Part shown: positions 1 through 12,390 of the stretch, piece by piece
Layout: the number at the start of each line of letters is the position of its first letter
Position numbering within the stretch: position 1 is the stretch's first letter
Origin: Vespa crabro
Taxonomy: Eukaryota; Arthropoda; Insecta; Hymenoptera; Vespidae
DNA length: 64,000 nt
NCBI RefSeq assembly: GCF_910589235.1
Contig: NC_060970.1
Coordinates: forward strand, 4,009,987-4,073,986
Direction: 5' to 3'
The notes under the pieces: model-generated
What the model was told of the DNA's origin: nothing
The model's database searches: none
Seen by the model: the letters and a program-made list of their open reading frames with translations, nothing else
Translations under genes and position numbers: made by a program

Positions 1-597
1 TTTTTATTTTTTTTTTTTCTTAATGAAAAAGAGAGAAGAAAAAAGAAGAAGGAAAAAAGGAAAAAGGAAAAAAAAAAAAAGAAAAGCGGAAAATGAAAGA
101 ACGGAAGAGGAAGGAAGAAAAATATAGACGAAAGAATGGCATCGATATTAATAATCGCGGTAGACAATCGTCTGTATAAAATAATATGCGTATATATTTA
201 CATGGCGCGTTCTGGCGCTCTCTCTTTCTCTCTCTCTCTCTTTCTCTCTCTTGCGACGTGTTCGAGAAAGTAGTATTTATGTGGAAGAGAACAAAAAAAA
301 AAAGAAAAGAAAAAAGAAAAAAGAAAGGAAAAAAAGGAAGAAAGAAAGAAAGAAAGAAAGGGGAAAAAAAAGAAAGGATAGAATGATTCTTTATGCACCG
401 TCCAATCTCACGGCTGATTTCCCTTCCAATCGGAAGCGCCAGGCAGCCCTTTTTAAATACTCCGAGCATCGTCCTCTCGAGAGTGCCAATAAAAACTCAC
501 TTCGCGGATTGGGTAATAAAGCTCCAATCAACGGCTTAATTATTCGATTACGCTGTGGAGACTCGCGACGGTACACGGGACGGCTTTCATTGAAGTG

Positions 598-631
598 AAA
601 GAGAGATAGAGATAGATAGATAGATAGAGAG

Positions 632-664
<33 letters not shown>

Positions 665-718
665 TAGAGAGAGAGAGGAAGGAAGAGAAAAAAAAGAAAA
701 AGAGAGAGAGAGAGAGAG
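598..718. repeat. (GA)n/(GATA)n compound microsatellite
   Basis: Alternating GA and GATA units, grading into GGAA- and A-rich sequence. Confidence 0.95.
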
Positions 719-1496
719 AAAAAAAGAGGATGGTTTGGTGGAAGGGTGCCTACAACCCTGTCGTTTTCCCGGGTATTCTTCCTACAGTATTACGGGCTTC
801 TCGAAATCGAAGATAATTAGAAATAAATAGTAACGAATCCGTTTCGCCGGGTCCTTTTCCATCCCCCGTGGGAAAACAGAGGAGTAGGAGAGAAGGGGGA
901 TGCTCTTATTGCTTTAATTAAAATGGAGGATGGAGGTCGATTTCCGCACGTAAGACCATCGTTCGAGAAGTCAATTCTTTCTATCTTTGTAAACTCCTTT
1001 TTTTCTCTCTCTTTCTCTCTCTTTCTCTCGATAGCACCGAGGGAAATTTTGTGAGTAAACAAAGGACAATGTACGACGAGCAAAGTAAATTTCAGTAAGT
1101 TTCCCTCGATTGAGAACAACGTAAGAAGATTCAATCGTAATATATCATATCTCGATATATTTGTTCATTCATAAAAATGATCGATACCTTTTTCCCCATA
1201 ACTATTATTATTTTCTATTTTAATTATTATCGGAAATAACATTATTATTCGAAGTATTATAAAATTAAATAGAAAAAGATATGACATTGGAATATGTTTC
1301 TTAATATTTTATAACGAATACAAATGTCAAATATAATTTATTTCGGAGTTTTACATCGCAGTTACGGAACTTCGATATTTCCATGTAGATAGAGAATTTT
1401 GATGGACGAACGAATGGAAAGAAGATGTTGGAAAGAGACGTTCAGAGAAAGAGAAAGAGAGAGAAGTGAAGGATGAAATAACGAAAATAGATGGAT

Positions 1497-1500
<4 letters not shown>

Positions 1501-1528
<28 letters not shown>
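1501..1528. repeat. (GA)14 microsatellite
   Basis: Uninterrupted GA dinucleotides. Confidence 0.95.
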
Positions 1529-1531
<3 letters not shown>

Positions 1532-1650
1532 GGGTGGAAGGGTATTTCTCGTCAAGATGGCGTTTCTCGTGAAACTTTATTAGATATTTTCTTCAATAGG
1601 ATAGAAATGCAAATAACAGTTGTCAAGTAACTTCCTTTTAGTGGAATAAA

Positions 1651-1657
1651 AAGAGAA

Positions 1658-1694
<37 letters not shown>

Positions 1695-1732
1695 TGGATA
1701 GATAGAAAGGGAAGGGATAGAGGAAAGACGAA

Positions 1733-1763
<31 letters not shown>

Positions 1764-1765
1764 TA
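1651..1765. repeat. Interrupted (GA)n microsatellite
   Basis: Two GA tracts separated by a GATA/GGAA-rich spacer. A (CT)n tract follows about 90 bp away. Confidence 0.95.
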
Positions 1766-1851
1766 GGCAAGAGGGAGATTGAGAGCGAAAAGAGCGAAGG
1801 AAGGATGCTGTCGGAGTACCAATATTGAGCCGTGGTAAAAGTCTAACTCAC

Positions 1852-1854
<3 letters not shown>

Positions 1855-1897
<43 letters not shown>
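1855..1897. repeat. (CT)n microsatellite
   Basis: About 40 bases of CT; it opposes the upstream GA tract and the two could pair as an inverted repeat. Confidence 0.95.
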
Positions 1898-1899
<2 letters not shown>

Positions 1900-2722
1900 C
1901 CTGTCTCTCTTACTCTTACTCTTCTCGCGTTCCTCCCCTGACTCCTGCGCCGTCTTTTCCACCCCCTTAGCTTCTCCGACCTTCGTTCCCTCGTCAGTGA
2001 ATATTGTAGAATATTGCATTTCAAGATTTCCTCCTGGGGTACAGTCAGACGCATTAACCCTTTGGCAGAGGAGGAGAAATTTACGAGCGAACGAATCTTA
2101 AGGAGTCTCCGAGAAGCAGGCGGCGAACTATTGCAGCACTGACTTTCGATCCCTTAGAGATTTACAGATTATTTGTTATCTAAGCTTTAACAAACCGATA
2201 TCCTTCTTCCGTGATTTCTCTTCTCGTAATATAACGTCTAACTTTCCTTTTTTTTTTTTTTTTTTCTTTTATTTTTCACATTACACACAAATGTTTTTAT
2301 GTGCAATTTATGTGTGTGCGTGTAAAAAATTAATCAATGAATCGTTACCGAAGATATTAATTAATGAACCATTAAAATTTCATCTTTATCTTTTCCTTTT
2401 GTTATTTTTTTATCTCTTTTGTCATTTATAAAAAAAAAATTCTTCAATTCAAACGAGATTATCTCATCCCTGACCTCTCTTGACGTCTACGGCGCGTGGT
2501 TAGTTTAACAGGAAGAATCGTGATTCGCATTCCATTATATAGTACCGATCGTTCGCAATTAGAATCATTTCTATAATGGTGTCGCCGCCATCGTGTCGGA
2601 GCCGAGGTCAGCGACGCCGTCGTTGCTAATACCTAATTCGAGATCTAAAAATACAAAAGATTTATGATCGAAGCGCGGTATCTCGCTGTCGATAATAATT
2701 GGTGTCCATTTCGACGCTGACG

Positions 2723-2725
<3 letters not shown>

Positions 2726-2754
<29 letters not shown>
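2726..2754. repeat. (CT)n microsatellite
   Basis: Uninterrupted CT units followed by TTTA and TCTA units. Confidence 0.95.
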
Positions 2755-2756
<2 letters not shown>

Positions 2757-2894
2757 ATTTATTTATCTCTATCTATCTCTTTTCCTTTCTCTTCTCATTT
2801 CTCTAAAACGATAAAAGAAATTTTAATCGCAAAGTCAGTAAAGTCCAAAGAGTAGAAGAATCACGCTTAAGTAGTTATTTACTTACTTAAGCGA

Positions 2895-2967
2895 ATGAAT
2901 AGATGGATGGATGGATGGATGGATGGACGGATGGATTGTTGGATAGATGGATGGATGGATGGATTGG
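2895..2967. repeat. (GGAT)n tetranucleotide array
   Basis: GATG units with a few substitutions; the long MDGW-type open frame over it is an artefact of the repeat. Confidence 0.95.
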
Positions 2968-3529
2968 TGGCGCGTGCCGCAATTGACAAAGAAAGAACGA
3001 ACGTAGACGGAGTTTATGCTACGAGAAAAATAAAAGAAAGGAGGGGGGAGACATGCCGACGTTTAGAGTGCGCGAGTACGATATCGGGTCAATTGGTAGC
3101 GATGAATGATAGTCGTAAGTCATTGACACTCTTTTGCCGATGATCTAACGATTCACCTACAACCACTTCTCGTAGAGAAAACAACGACAATGACGATCGA
3201 CGACGACGACGATCGACAACAATTACTATGATCGCGAGTATTCGTTATACGTCACATTGATTCTACTTCGTTACTCCATTACATTTTAAAACGAGAACTT
3301 ATAAAAAAAAAAAAAAGGAAAAAAAAAAGAAAAAAATCGTAATGAAGTAATGAATGTCGTTACGTTGATTGAAAAGAAAGGGAAAAAAAGAAAAAGAGAA
3401 GAGAAAAGGAAGAAAGAGAGAAGAAGGAAAGGCAGCCAATGTTAGAAACTCTCGTGTTGATGTTCGATCGAAGTGCCATAAGCAGCCTCGTAATATTCCC
3501 TCGACAAGATAATCTTTCCCGTGGGGAGG

Positions 3530-3533
<4 letters not shown>

Positions 3534-3578
<45 letters not shown>
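3534..3578. repeat. (GA)22 microsatellite
   Basis: About 45 uninterrupted bases of GA. Confidence 0.97.
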
Positions 3579-3582
<4 letters not shown>

Positions 3583-3630
3583 AAAGAGAAAAAACCATAA
3601 AAAAGGAAATGATAATTTCGTCATCCCCTG

Positions 3631-3656
3631 CGAACGAACGAACGAACGAACGAACG
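3631..3656. repeat. (GAAC)6 array
   Basis: CGAA units in tandem. Confidence 0.93.
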
Positions 3657-3704
3657 GAACGAGTATCTCGGTACCTCAGCTTCTTTTCTTATTTCACGTC
3701 ACCC

Positions 3705-3727
<23 letters not shown>
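3705..3727. repeat. (TA)n microsatellite
   Basis: TA dinucleotides followed by a T run. Confidence 0.93.
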
Positions 3728-3735
<8 letters not shown>

Positions 3736-3973
3736 TTCTTCATCTTCTTTCCTTTTTTCCGAAGCTCCTTTACATATTAACAATATCGTTCTTCGAAGAG
3801 CCTCGTGCGGCCTTTTTTTTAGGGATAAAAAATTATGGAGGTAGGTCTCTTACGAAACGGGTAGTTTTCGGTCCCCACACCCTATCCCACCCCACCGCAG
3901 CCCCCGCTCCTCATCTTGCACTTCCATTCTCTCTTTATTTCTCTTCCGACGCGATGCTCATCATCCTACAAGT

Positions 3974-4075
3974 TTTCTTCTTCTTCTTCTTCTTCTTCTT
4001 CTTTTTCTTTCTTATAACGTTGTAACATCCACCCTCTCGCTCTCTCTACTCTCTTTCCCCCATTTCGCTTCTTGA

Positions 4076-4117
<42 letters not shown>
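3974..4117. repeat. (CTT)n at 3974-4002 and (CT)n at 4079-4117
   Basis: Two pyrimidine arrays about 75 bp apart, both pyrimidine-rich on the + strand. Confidence 0.95.
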
Positions 4118-4120
<3 letters not shown>

Positions 4121-5080
4121 CTTCATTTCTTCTTCCTTCTTTCTCTTTCCTTTTCTTGATTCTTTTTTCTTCTTCTTCTTCTTTTTTTTCTTTTTTTTTT
4201 TTTACGATACTGCCAATTACATGCCCGTTTGAATTCACTATCCGAGCGAGGTGAATACCATGGCATAAATTTTTATCGCTCGCCACAAGAATCCTATCGT
4301 CCCGTTCGTCCCGTTTCTCTACCCCCTTACTTCTCCTTTCAACGGTAACACTCTTACTACCCACCGTTTTATATGTATTTTACGACGGGCCCTTCTTCCA
4401 CTTTTTTTTATCTCGCTCTCACGTCGTTCTATAATTTTTAACGGAGGAAACGAAAGATAGATAGTAAGATAAATAAAAGAGACGCTGGATAGCTCGTTCG
4501 AAGCAATTCGGAAAAATTTTTGTAAAGTCATTCGTTCCGATAAATTTTTAACAGAAGGAAAAAAAAAGGGGAAAAGAAGAAAACAAAAAAAAAAAAAACA
4601 AAAAAAAAAGAAAAATAAGCTTTATAAAACTCACGTCAATTTCTTCGATCTTTCGTTCACAGTCTTTTCTATTCACATACTAAAGCACACATCATCCCTA
4701 CGATTTATGTTTGTGGCAGCGTTTGGTTCGTTGCATCGTAGCTCCCTTTTAATACATCTTTCCGACAACCAATCCCCCTTCTTCTCTTCTTCCACTTCTC
4801 CTCCCACATTCTAACTCCCACATACCCCTTCGTGTCAACCACCCTTCTACACCGTGCCGCGGATATCAACGGTAAATGTGACAAAGTACTCACGGAAGGT
4901 TTTCGAGAGCGATATTACTCTGTAATAGATATTACAGCTTCCTGCTCGCATATTAGATTTTAATATAGAAGATACGAGAGCGACGCAGAATACTTTCCTT
5001 TGTGAAAAATTCACGTCGGCTGCAACTTTTAATACGTAATACCGACGGTAGGCGCCTCGTCGTTCGTCGAGCGCACTAGA

Positions 5081-5119
<39 letters not shown>

Positions 5120-5514
5120 ATGAGAAGAGAGAGAAAGAGAGACACCCGCTCACGCATACACGCATCTAGGAGATACGCGCTTAGAGACGTCGAACCACTG
5201 TCTCTCTCTCTCTCTCTCTTTATCTATCTATCTTTTTCTAACATAAGATACGCCGGAAACGAGAAATTTTTATGAAAAATTTTACACGAACGAAGACAAT
5301 TTCGTAGAAATTTATTTAGCTTGCTTCTTGATCACCGAAGATTAGATTAAAAAAGAAAAAAAAAAAATAGAAAAAAGAAACAAACTCTCTTCAACAATAA
5401 TCGATTTGTGTTTGATAGGAAAAGAGAAAGGAAAGAAAAAATTTTAAAGTATAAAAGTAAAATCGGTAAAATCGCTCTCTTTCTCTCTCTCTCTATCATC
5501 CCTATCTCCGTTCT

Positions 5515-5519
<5 letters not shown>

Positions 5520-5560
<41 letters not shown>
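5520..5560. repeat. (CT)20 microsatellite
   Basis: About 41 uninterrupted bases of CT. Confidence 0.97.
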
Positions 5561-5564
<4 letters not shown>

Positions 5565-5748
5565 TGTTTTTATTTCCGCCACATTATTTACTTGGCGTAT
5601 ATCCTGCGAACTAATGCCCGTATAAAGCGGTTAGAGGAGCCGCAGATATAAGCACACAAGCCGGTTCATTAGACACATTTGAGCTTCTCGCGAGGAGTAA
5701 GGGTTGGGTGGGGTGGTAGTATGGGGATGGATGGGTAACAGGAATGAG

Positions 5749-5900
5749 GGATGTGGATGTGGATGTGGATAAGGGATGAGGATAGGATAGGTGTAGAGTG
5801 GGTGGTTGTGAGGCTGGGGGACGCCAACGTCGAAGGTGGTGGCTGGTTGGTTGGCTGGCTGGCTGGCTGGCTGGCTTGGCTGGCTGACTGACTGACTGAG
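5749..5900. repeat. (GGATGT)n then (GGCT)n/(GACT)n arrays
   Basis: Three to four GGATGT units near 5749-5770, then GGCT units at 5840-5884 changing to GACT units. The repeats create long Ser/Gln/Pro open frames on the minus strand that are not genes. Confidence 0.93.
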
Positions 5901-6824
5901 GCCTGGTTAGAGTGCTGGAAACGTTCTCCGGCTGCAAGAGAGAAACGGGTGGTGACGGAGGGTTCTAGCAATGGGGTGGGTCGGGGTGGCTTGGGTGGAG
6001 ACAGACAAAATCAACAACGAGTAACGAGAACTCCGCGATATTAATCCACTCGTCGAGTTTTCAAACTTCCTACAAAGGCACCGCACCCCCATATCTGATT
6101 CGCGATACTACTTCTCCTCCTCCTCCTACTTTTCCTCCTCCTCCTTCTTCTCCTCTTTCTCCTTCTCCTCCTCCTCCTCCTCCTTTTACTACTATACCCA
6201 CCTCAACCCTTATTCCCCCCCCCAACGTTTTCACCCATCCCCTTTGGATACCCCATCATCCTCATCTTCATCCTCGTTTTCATCGTCTTACTCTATATCT
6301 ACGGCTTTTCACCTGCTCTACTGCCTCTCGTATATAATCTGCCACAGTCTACATATTTACAATAAAGCCATAATCAATATTTTATTTACGCAGTCGACGT
6401 CAAGTAGATAGAACCTCCCATCGTACCATCAACCACCCCTTTCTACCATTTTCTCTCCATCGCTACTTCTTTGGTTTAAACCAAACTTCCTTCGGTATAT
6501 TTAATTTCACATTTACCCGTTAAACTTCATCTTCTTTCTTTCCCTTCGTTCGATAAACGACGCATGCAATCTCCTGCATGATCGATGGATTGGCAGAAAA
6601 AGAAAGCAAAAAAAAAAAAAAAAAACAGAAAGAAAGAAAGAAGAAAATATACGAAACACTCGGAACGGAGATAAAATCGATTGGTAAAAAGAGTAAGAAA
6701 AAAAGGTCGGCGGTCAAACGTGAGATGGGATGGGAGTTTTTTCGGAGAAAAGAACAGAAAAGAAAATCGACTGATATAGATAAAATAGATATGTAGAAAG
6801 ACGTGTTAAACGGAGGGGGTAGAA

Positions 6825-6834
<10 letters not shown>

Positions 6835-6865
<31 letters not shown>
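6835..6865. repeat. (GA)n microsatellite
   Basis: GA units with flanking GACA interruptions. Confidence 0.94.
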
Positions 6866-6872
<7 letters not shown>

Positions 6873-7158
6873 GAGGGGAGAGGTAAGAGAGGCAGATTGA
6901 ACGAATTGTTTTGATAAGTCACAGAAGACAATACGTCGTTAAGACGGGTCTCGACTTTGTTTGCCAGAGCAAACCATAAGCAGGGTAGGCAAAGTCAAGG
7001 AGAATCGTGACGACGGGGCTAAAGGGGGAGGAAAAAGGGCTAAAGGGGTGGGGGTGAGGTTGGAAGCTAAGGCGGTAAAGGAAGATTGGAAGGAAGCCGC
7101 GAAGAATTCGAGGAGGAGTTTAAGGGCTCTGCCGACGAAGTAGACGACTACAACGAAT

Positions 7159-7195
7159 GACGACGACGACGACGACGACGACGACAACGACGAGG
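7159..7195. repeat. (GAC)n trinucleotide array
   Basis: About 11 GAC units. Confidence 0.95.
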
Positions 7196-7493
7196 AGGAC
7201 TATCCAAGTTTAGATTAAACTCGCCGCGGATAAATATTCGTAATGGAGCGCCAGGGTGCCATAAATTAGCATGCTGCCCTCTCTTGTTCTTTCCCGATTC
7301 GACAATCTCTATACTACGTATATAACCTACGTAGCCCTTCTCTCCATGCCCTTTACCTTTCTCATCACCTTTCTCATAAACTTTGTCGTCCATTTTAACC
7401 TACCTTCGCTCGTTGTTGTTTTTGCTAAAATTATTCTTTCGTAATAATTCCTTCGTAATAATTCGAAACCCCTCCGTGTTTGAATATTTGAAA

Positions 7494-7524
<31 letters not shown>

Positions 7525-8941
7525 TGATAAAAGAATATATATTATATATATATGTATATATATATATAAAAAGAAATAAAGATCTTACGGTTTATCGTAG
7601 TTATAGCGGCATAGAGATTTCAGTAGGATCGTGGTTAGGTTAATCCAAAGAGGAATTGAGTATCATTAGAGGGGAATGTAAGGGATGGATTTGTTGGAGG
7701 ATCGGGTTAAAATCTTGTTCGGTTCCGTATCTAAGGAACATATGGTAGTCGTTACTTTTTGCAGAGGAAAGAGAAAGGGAGATATATATATATAGAGAGA
7801 GTTAGGGACATCCGTCCTTCCTCTACTCTATGAATCCTCTCCTTTACTTTTGCGTTTCCAATCCTCTTCTCTATCTGTAAGTGTTTCCACCCCCCCCTCC
7901 ACCCTCACGACCCAAACCCCACGGATCCACCCTACGACCCACCCCACTCCATCCTTATACTACCTATATCCTATAAGATTAGTGTAGATACGGATTTACC
8001 TTGTTTTATTGGCCAGACCACTCCACCTCTATCAGACCTATCCCTAAGGTCTGAAAGGGACTTAATTGGTGTTGCGAGATCGCTTTGATACCTACGCCGT
8101 TTCCAGTTGCTTCCGTTTGCCGAACTACCATTTCAGATTTCCAATCTAACAACGATTCTCGAATCCGATGATGATCGGCCAATGTCTCTTTCTAGTATCT
8201 CACTATCATCGTTTCGCGTAATCCTACCAAATAAGAGATTCATTTAAAGATTAATTTGGAAATGGTTTCTATTGGAAAAGAAACGAAAGAAGAAAAAAAG
8301 AACGAGAAAGCTAGACAGAGAGAGAGAGAGAGGGGGGGGGGAGGGGAAAAATGAATTTATTCATTAATACGTATCGTTAATAAAAAAAAAAAAAAAAGAA
8401 AAAAAAGTACGACGTGTACGATACATCTCAAAGATCATTCGACGGATATGATATGTTTATTCGCGAAAGGAAAAAAAAAAAGAAAAAAGAAAAATAAATA
8501 AATAAATAAACAAGAGAAAGAGGAGCTAACCGGTGTTAAGAAAGTAAAGGAACGAGAGGGCGACTGGCTGGGAAGATGAGACAGAATTAAAAAAAAAAGG
8601 GAAAAAAAAAGAAAGAGAAAGAGAAAGAAAAGAAGGACATTGCCACGTTATTTTGAATCCCAAAGGTAAGTCTTTCGATCTCAATACGTCTTAGTTGAGT
8701 CTTGAGCGTAATATAGAAAGGAAAAAGATATCCTTTCTCGATGTTCGCGCGGCTGCCTTAGGGATTGAAGTGGATTAATTGGTTGAACACTCACGGGGGT
8801 TGGCCCCGCAGCGTTCCACCCCTCTCCCCCATTCAATTACTTGTGATCTTTGCCGCCAACCCTTCGGTACTACGAGAGATCTCCGGATATATCTCGCCGC
8901 CGTGAAAATTGGTCCTCCCGCCTATCGTCGAGGGAAAGGTG

Positions 8942-9051
8942 CACCACCACCATCATCATCCTCCTCCTCCTTCTCCTCCTCCTCCTCCTTCTTCTTCTTC
9001 TTCTTCTTCTCATCGTCGTCGTCGTTGTCGTCGTCGTCGTCGTCGTCGTCG
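8942..9051. repeat. Compound trinucleotide array (CAC/CAT/CTC/CTT/CGT)
   Basis: A 110-bp run of changing trinucleotide units, giving poly-His, poly-Pro, poly-Ser, poly-Leu and poly-Val frames. None is a supported protein. Confidence 0.96.
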
Positions 9052-9753
9052 GCGTTCGAAGTTACCCCTTCGGATAAGAAAAGCTTTCTTGGGAGGGGGG
9101 CTTACTTTCGACGCCGTCACCTCTACGTGAAAATAATATTATCGATGATGAAGGGACAAAAAAAAAAAAATAAAATAAAGGAGAGAGAAAAAAATAAGAA
9201 GAAAAAAGAAAGAAAGAAAGAAAGAAAGAACAATTATTAATTTCATACAAACAAAATTCAATATGCTCGTAAATCTCAAAATCTATATAAAATTATTTTA
9301 TTATTTAATTTCGTCGTGTAATTATATCGTGGTATATATAAATAAATAAATAAATAAATAAAAAGATCGTTTATACGATCGTCGTACGAATGATCGTGTC
9401 GATAATGAGATCGTGAAAAAAATAAAAAAAAAATCAAGAATGAATCAAAAGAAGAAGAAGAAGAAAAGGAAAAAAGGACGAATACATTCTCGAGGAATTA
9501 TAAGTAAGAACTTATGGGGGGGTGGGGGGGGGTCCACAAGTTACTGAACAAGAATAAGGGAAGTATTATATATAAAGGCCGATATAAATCAAAAAAGCGG
9601 CTTGGGATCGTTCGAAAAAGAACACCGAGTTGTGCGAGATTGTAAAAAAGACTTGGGGCATTCGGGTCAGAAAGATCGGCGGGGTATAACACAGCCATAA
9701 AAATCTACCCCCGTCGGTTTTTCCATTCATCATCGTTGAGTTGCCACCACCAT

Positions 9754-9754
9754 A

Positions 9755-9794
<40 letters not shown>

Positions 9795-9825
9795 TCGTAA
9801 TCGTAGTCGTAGTCGTAGTCGTAGT
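9754..9825. repeat. (GTC)n/(GTA)n trinucleotide array
   Basis: About 13 GTC units followed by AGTCGT units; poly-Asp and poly-Arg frames are artefacts. Confidence 0.96.
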
Positions 9826-9931
9826 TGGAACTTTCTTTTCCCATTTCTGTCTCTTTCTCATTCCCTCCTCTTCTATTTCTGTCGCGCCTTCTTTACTCCC
9901 TCTCCCTACTACCTCCTTCCTTCTCCCACCC

Positions 9932-9932
9932 C

Positions 9933-9957
<25 letters not shown>
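9932..9957. repeat. (CT)13 microsatellite
   Basis: Uninterrupted CT units. Confidence 0.95.
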
Positions 9958-9963
<6 letters not shown>

Positions 9964-10282
9964 TCTCCCTCTCTCCTTCCTCTCTTCGAAGCTCGAGAGA
10001 TTGTCCCGCGCAAATTGGCCGTGGGTTTTTTAATTTACACTCGGCCTGCGCTGCCTGCACAACCGCCTTCCGCGCTGTGTTTCTCTGCGGCACCGACGAA
10101 GCCGTACCTCGGGGTAGGTTAACCCCGTTCGTCTGCCACGACGTATATATTCTGGGTTTCGTGATATTTCTTAATTAAATATAGCCTCAAGTTAAAAATG
10201 AAATTAAACAGAAGGCAGTATTTTTTGCAGCGCGCCGCCTACACACCCTCTCTACTTCCCTTCTTCCGCCTATAGCTCTCTA

Positions 10283-10308
10283 CCTCTCTCTCTCTCTCTC
10301 TCTCTCTC
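10283..10308. repeat. (CT)13 microsatellite
   Basis: CT units, then more degenerate CT-rich sequence to about 10390. Confidence 0.95.
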
Positions 10309-10491
10309 ATTCTCTCTGTCTCTCTTTTTCTATCTCTCGAGGTCTCTATCTATCTTTCTCCTTTCCTCTCCCTTCTCTTTTCCACTCCCTCCTCTTTCCT
10401 ACGGCTACCCTTCGTACTAACTACTTCTCGAGCCGACAATGGCGAATAAGGTTGCCCGGTCGTCGTGCGGCGCGCTTCGACCTTTCTCTCT

Positions 10492-10495
<4 letters not shown>

Positions 10496-10537
<42 letters not shown>
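10496..10537. repeat. (CT)21 microsatellite
   Basis: About 42 uninterrupted bases of CT. Confidence 0.96.
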
Positions 10538-10539
<2 letters not shown>

Positions 10540-10749
10540 CTCTCTTTCTTTCTCTAACTTCTTCTCTATTTCTTTCCTCCTTCCTCTCACGGCTTTCTAC
10601 AGACCGTACGCCATACATATTTCACGTCGAAATAATTAAACTCCGCTGGACCGCGAGTCGACTCGACCTCGACCCGACTCGACTTCGAGCGCAGTCGCGA
10701 TTATTAATCGGCTCCGTTCATGGCTTTTCCTACCACCTCCTCCTTCCTT

Positions 10750-10782
10750 CCTCCTCCTCCTCCTCCTCCTCCTCCTCCTCCT
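10750..10782. repeat. (CTC)11 array
   Basis: Trinucleotide CTC units, followed by pyrimidine-rich sequence to 11090. Confidence 0.95.
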
Positions 10783-11325
10783 CTTTCTCCTCCCTCATTT
10801 CTTCTATCTCTTTCTCTCCTCGTCGTCCACTCTGTATTTTCCTTTCTACTACTACCCCGGAAAAGTCCGATCCGAAAGAGGATAATCTTATTCTCTTGTT
10901 TTTTCTTTCTTCCTTTATTTATTTATTTTTTCTTTTTTTGTCTCTTCTTTTTCTTCTCTTTTGCTTTTTTCCTTTTTTCTTTCGTTTTCTCTTTCGCTCT
11001 TTCTTTTCTTTTTTTTTTTTTCTTCCTCCTCTTGTATTTTTCTTCTTTCCCTTGTATCATACCTTCTCCTCTTTTTTTTTTTCATTCTTATCTTATCAAA
11101 CAAGATGCAAACGGACGCGTTCTTCTCAATCGTAGAAAAAGTTAGGTCCAACGTATATACCTAATTTGCCAAGTAATTTATCGAAAAGCCACGTAGACGG
11201 TTAATTCTCGGAGATGGTGTCATGCCGAGGGCGATTATCAATTGCCTTGTCAATTACACCCCGTCCAGCAGGTTGGTCCGACATGCACATGTTGCTAAAA
11301 CCTCTTCCTACCCTATCTTCCCTTC

Positions 11326-11329
<4 letters not shown>

Positions 11330-11359
<30 letters not shown>
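11330..11359. repeat. (CT)15 microsatellite
   Basis: Uninterrupted CT units. Confidence 0.95.
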
Positions 11360-11362
<3 letters not shown>

Positions 11363-11471
11363 CCTTCCTAACCGGGATATACACTATCGAATCTCCGAGG
11401 TTGCCCGATCGCAACAACGAGTTATTTAATTACCACGATCTATCACCGGGTGTCAGCTTCCAGTCTATAAT

Positions 11472-11487
11472 GCATGATCGATCATGC
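11472..11487. other. Perfect 16-bp palindrome GCATGATCGATCATGC
   Basis: The sequence equals its own reverse complement and sits just before a (CTTC)n array. Part of it (TGCATGATCGATGG) recurs near 6577. A dimeric protein-binding site or chance. Confidence 0.6.
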
Positions 11488-11492
11488 TCCGA

Positions 11493-11541
11493 CCTTCCTT
11501 CCTTCCTTCTTTCCTTCCTTCCTTCCTTCCTTCCTTCCTTC
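11493..11541. repeat. (CTTC)12 array
   Basis: Tetranucleotide CCTT units with one interruption. Confidence 0.95.
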
Positions 11542-11939
11542 GATAACCCTTTGCTACTAACACTCACCATCATCATCCTAGTCGTATCCCTCCTACTCCT
11601 TCTCTTTTCTTTTAAATATCGTGCGTGTGAGCTTAACTCGTTTTACCGAGTTATACTACATGGTGGTATCTTTCCTTTCGAACAAACTCACGCTGTGATT
11701 TTAGGGAATATCGATTAAACTTTTTGCCTACTACTCATTCTCTCTCTTTCTCTCACTTGTATATTTCATGGTCTAATCGTCGTTGACCTCGCGACGGCGC
11801 GAGATTTAATCTTCCCTTTTCACGTTCTTTTATTGTTCGAAAAATCGACCGAGAGATAATCGTTCATTATCACTTTTATACACGAACGACGATATTCCCG
11901 CCGTATCGTTTCGTTTCTTCTTCGTACGATTATTATATG

Positions 11940-11969
<30 letters not shown>
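11940..11969. repeat. Poly(A) run of about 30
   Basis: Uninterrupted A. No retroposed gene body or target-site duplication was seen next to it. Confidence 0.95.
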
Positions 11970-11971
<2 letters not shown>

Positions 11972-12117
11972 AGAGAACGAAGAGACAACAAGAGAAGAAA
12001 AGAAAAGAGAGAGAGAGATAGAGAGAGAAAAGAAAAGGTTACTTTTCTTTTTATTTTCCTCGTTGCGATTTAAAATGCGAAAGAGGAAGAAAAAAGATGG
12101 AGCTTTCAATGGTGAAA

Positions 12118-12191
12118 AGAAGAAGAAGAAGAAGAAGAAGAAGAAGAAGAAGAAGAAGCAGAAGCAGAAGCAGAAGAAGAAGAAGAAGAAA
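12118..12191. repeat. (GAA)n array with GCA interruptions
   Basis: About 24 AAG units; poly-Lys and poly-Leu frames are artefacts. Confidence 0.96.
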
Positions 12192-12346
12192 AGGATGGTG
12201 GGTACGTGAGGAGGGATGGGGTGGGCACCCTAAAGAAAAATCGATCGAGTGAGTTTTAACAAAGCAAGCGTCGTTTCTTCCTGAAGGATGATGAGGAAAT
12301 AAGAAAAGGGAGTGGATTGATGTAGATGATAACGAAACGACCAGCA

Positions 12347-12349
<3 letters not shown>

Positions 12350-12384
<35 letters not shown>
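12350..12384. repeat. (CT)17 microsatellite
   Basis: Uninterrupted CT units. Confidence 0.96.

Positions 12385-12390
<6 letters not shown>

Larger units (their letters stand above)
1..2650. other. Gene-free stretch with purine- and pyrimidine-rich repeats
   Basis: A/G-rich and GA arrays dominate to 2000. Repeat-free patches at about 380-595, 730-960 and 2460-2700 show no recognisable coding frame. 1140-1400 is plain AT-rich sequence. Confidence 0.6.
2651..7400. other. Gene-free stretch
   Basis: Outside the listed repeats, 4870-5080, 5600-5700, 6300-6600 and 7200-7390 are unique sequence. 5612-5630 carries one copy of the GCCCG-TATAAA motif. 6110-6200 is degenerate CTC/CTT. No exon with domain content was seen. 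Confidence 0.6.
7401..12100. other. Gene-free stretch
   Basis: 7480-7570 is TA-rich. 7640-8270 and 8640-8930 are repeat-poor but give no recognisable protein. 8330-8345 is G-rich. 9995-10180 and 11160-11320 are GC-richer unique patches. Confidence 0.6.

Noticed and set aside
2895..3143. Open frame with MDGW repeats
   Set aside because: Generated by the GGAT array; no domain or splice support.
8779..8940. A CDLC...F...L pattern like half a zinc finger (near 8842-8900)
   Set aside because: No histidine pair follows, the frame runs straight into a trinucleotide array, and there are no supporting splice signals.
11940..11969. Poly(A) run as the tail of a retroposon
   Set aside because: No element body or target-site duplication next to it; A runs are common here. 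The same holds for 15478-15513.
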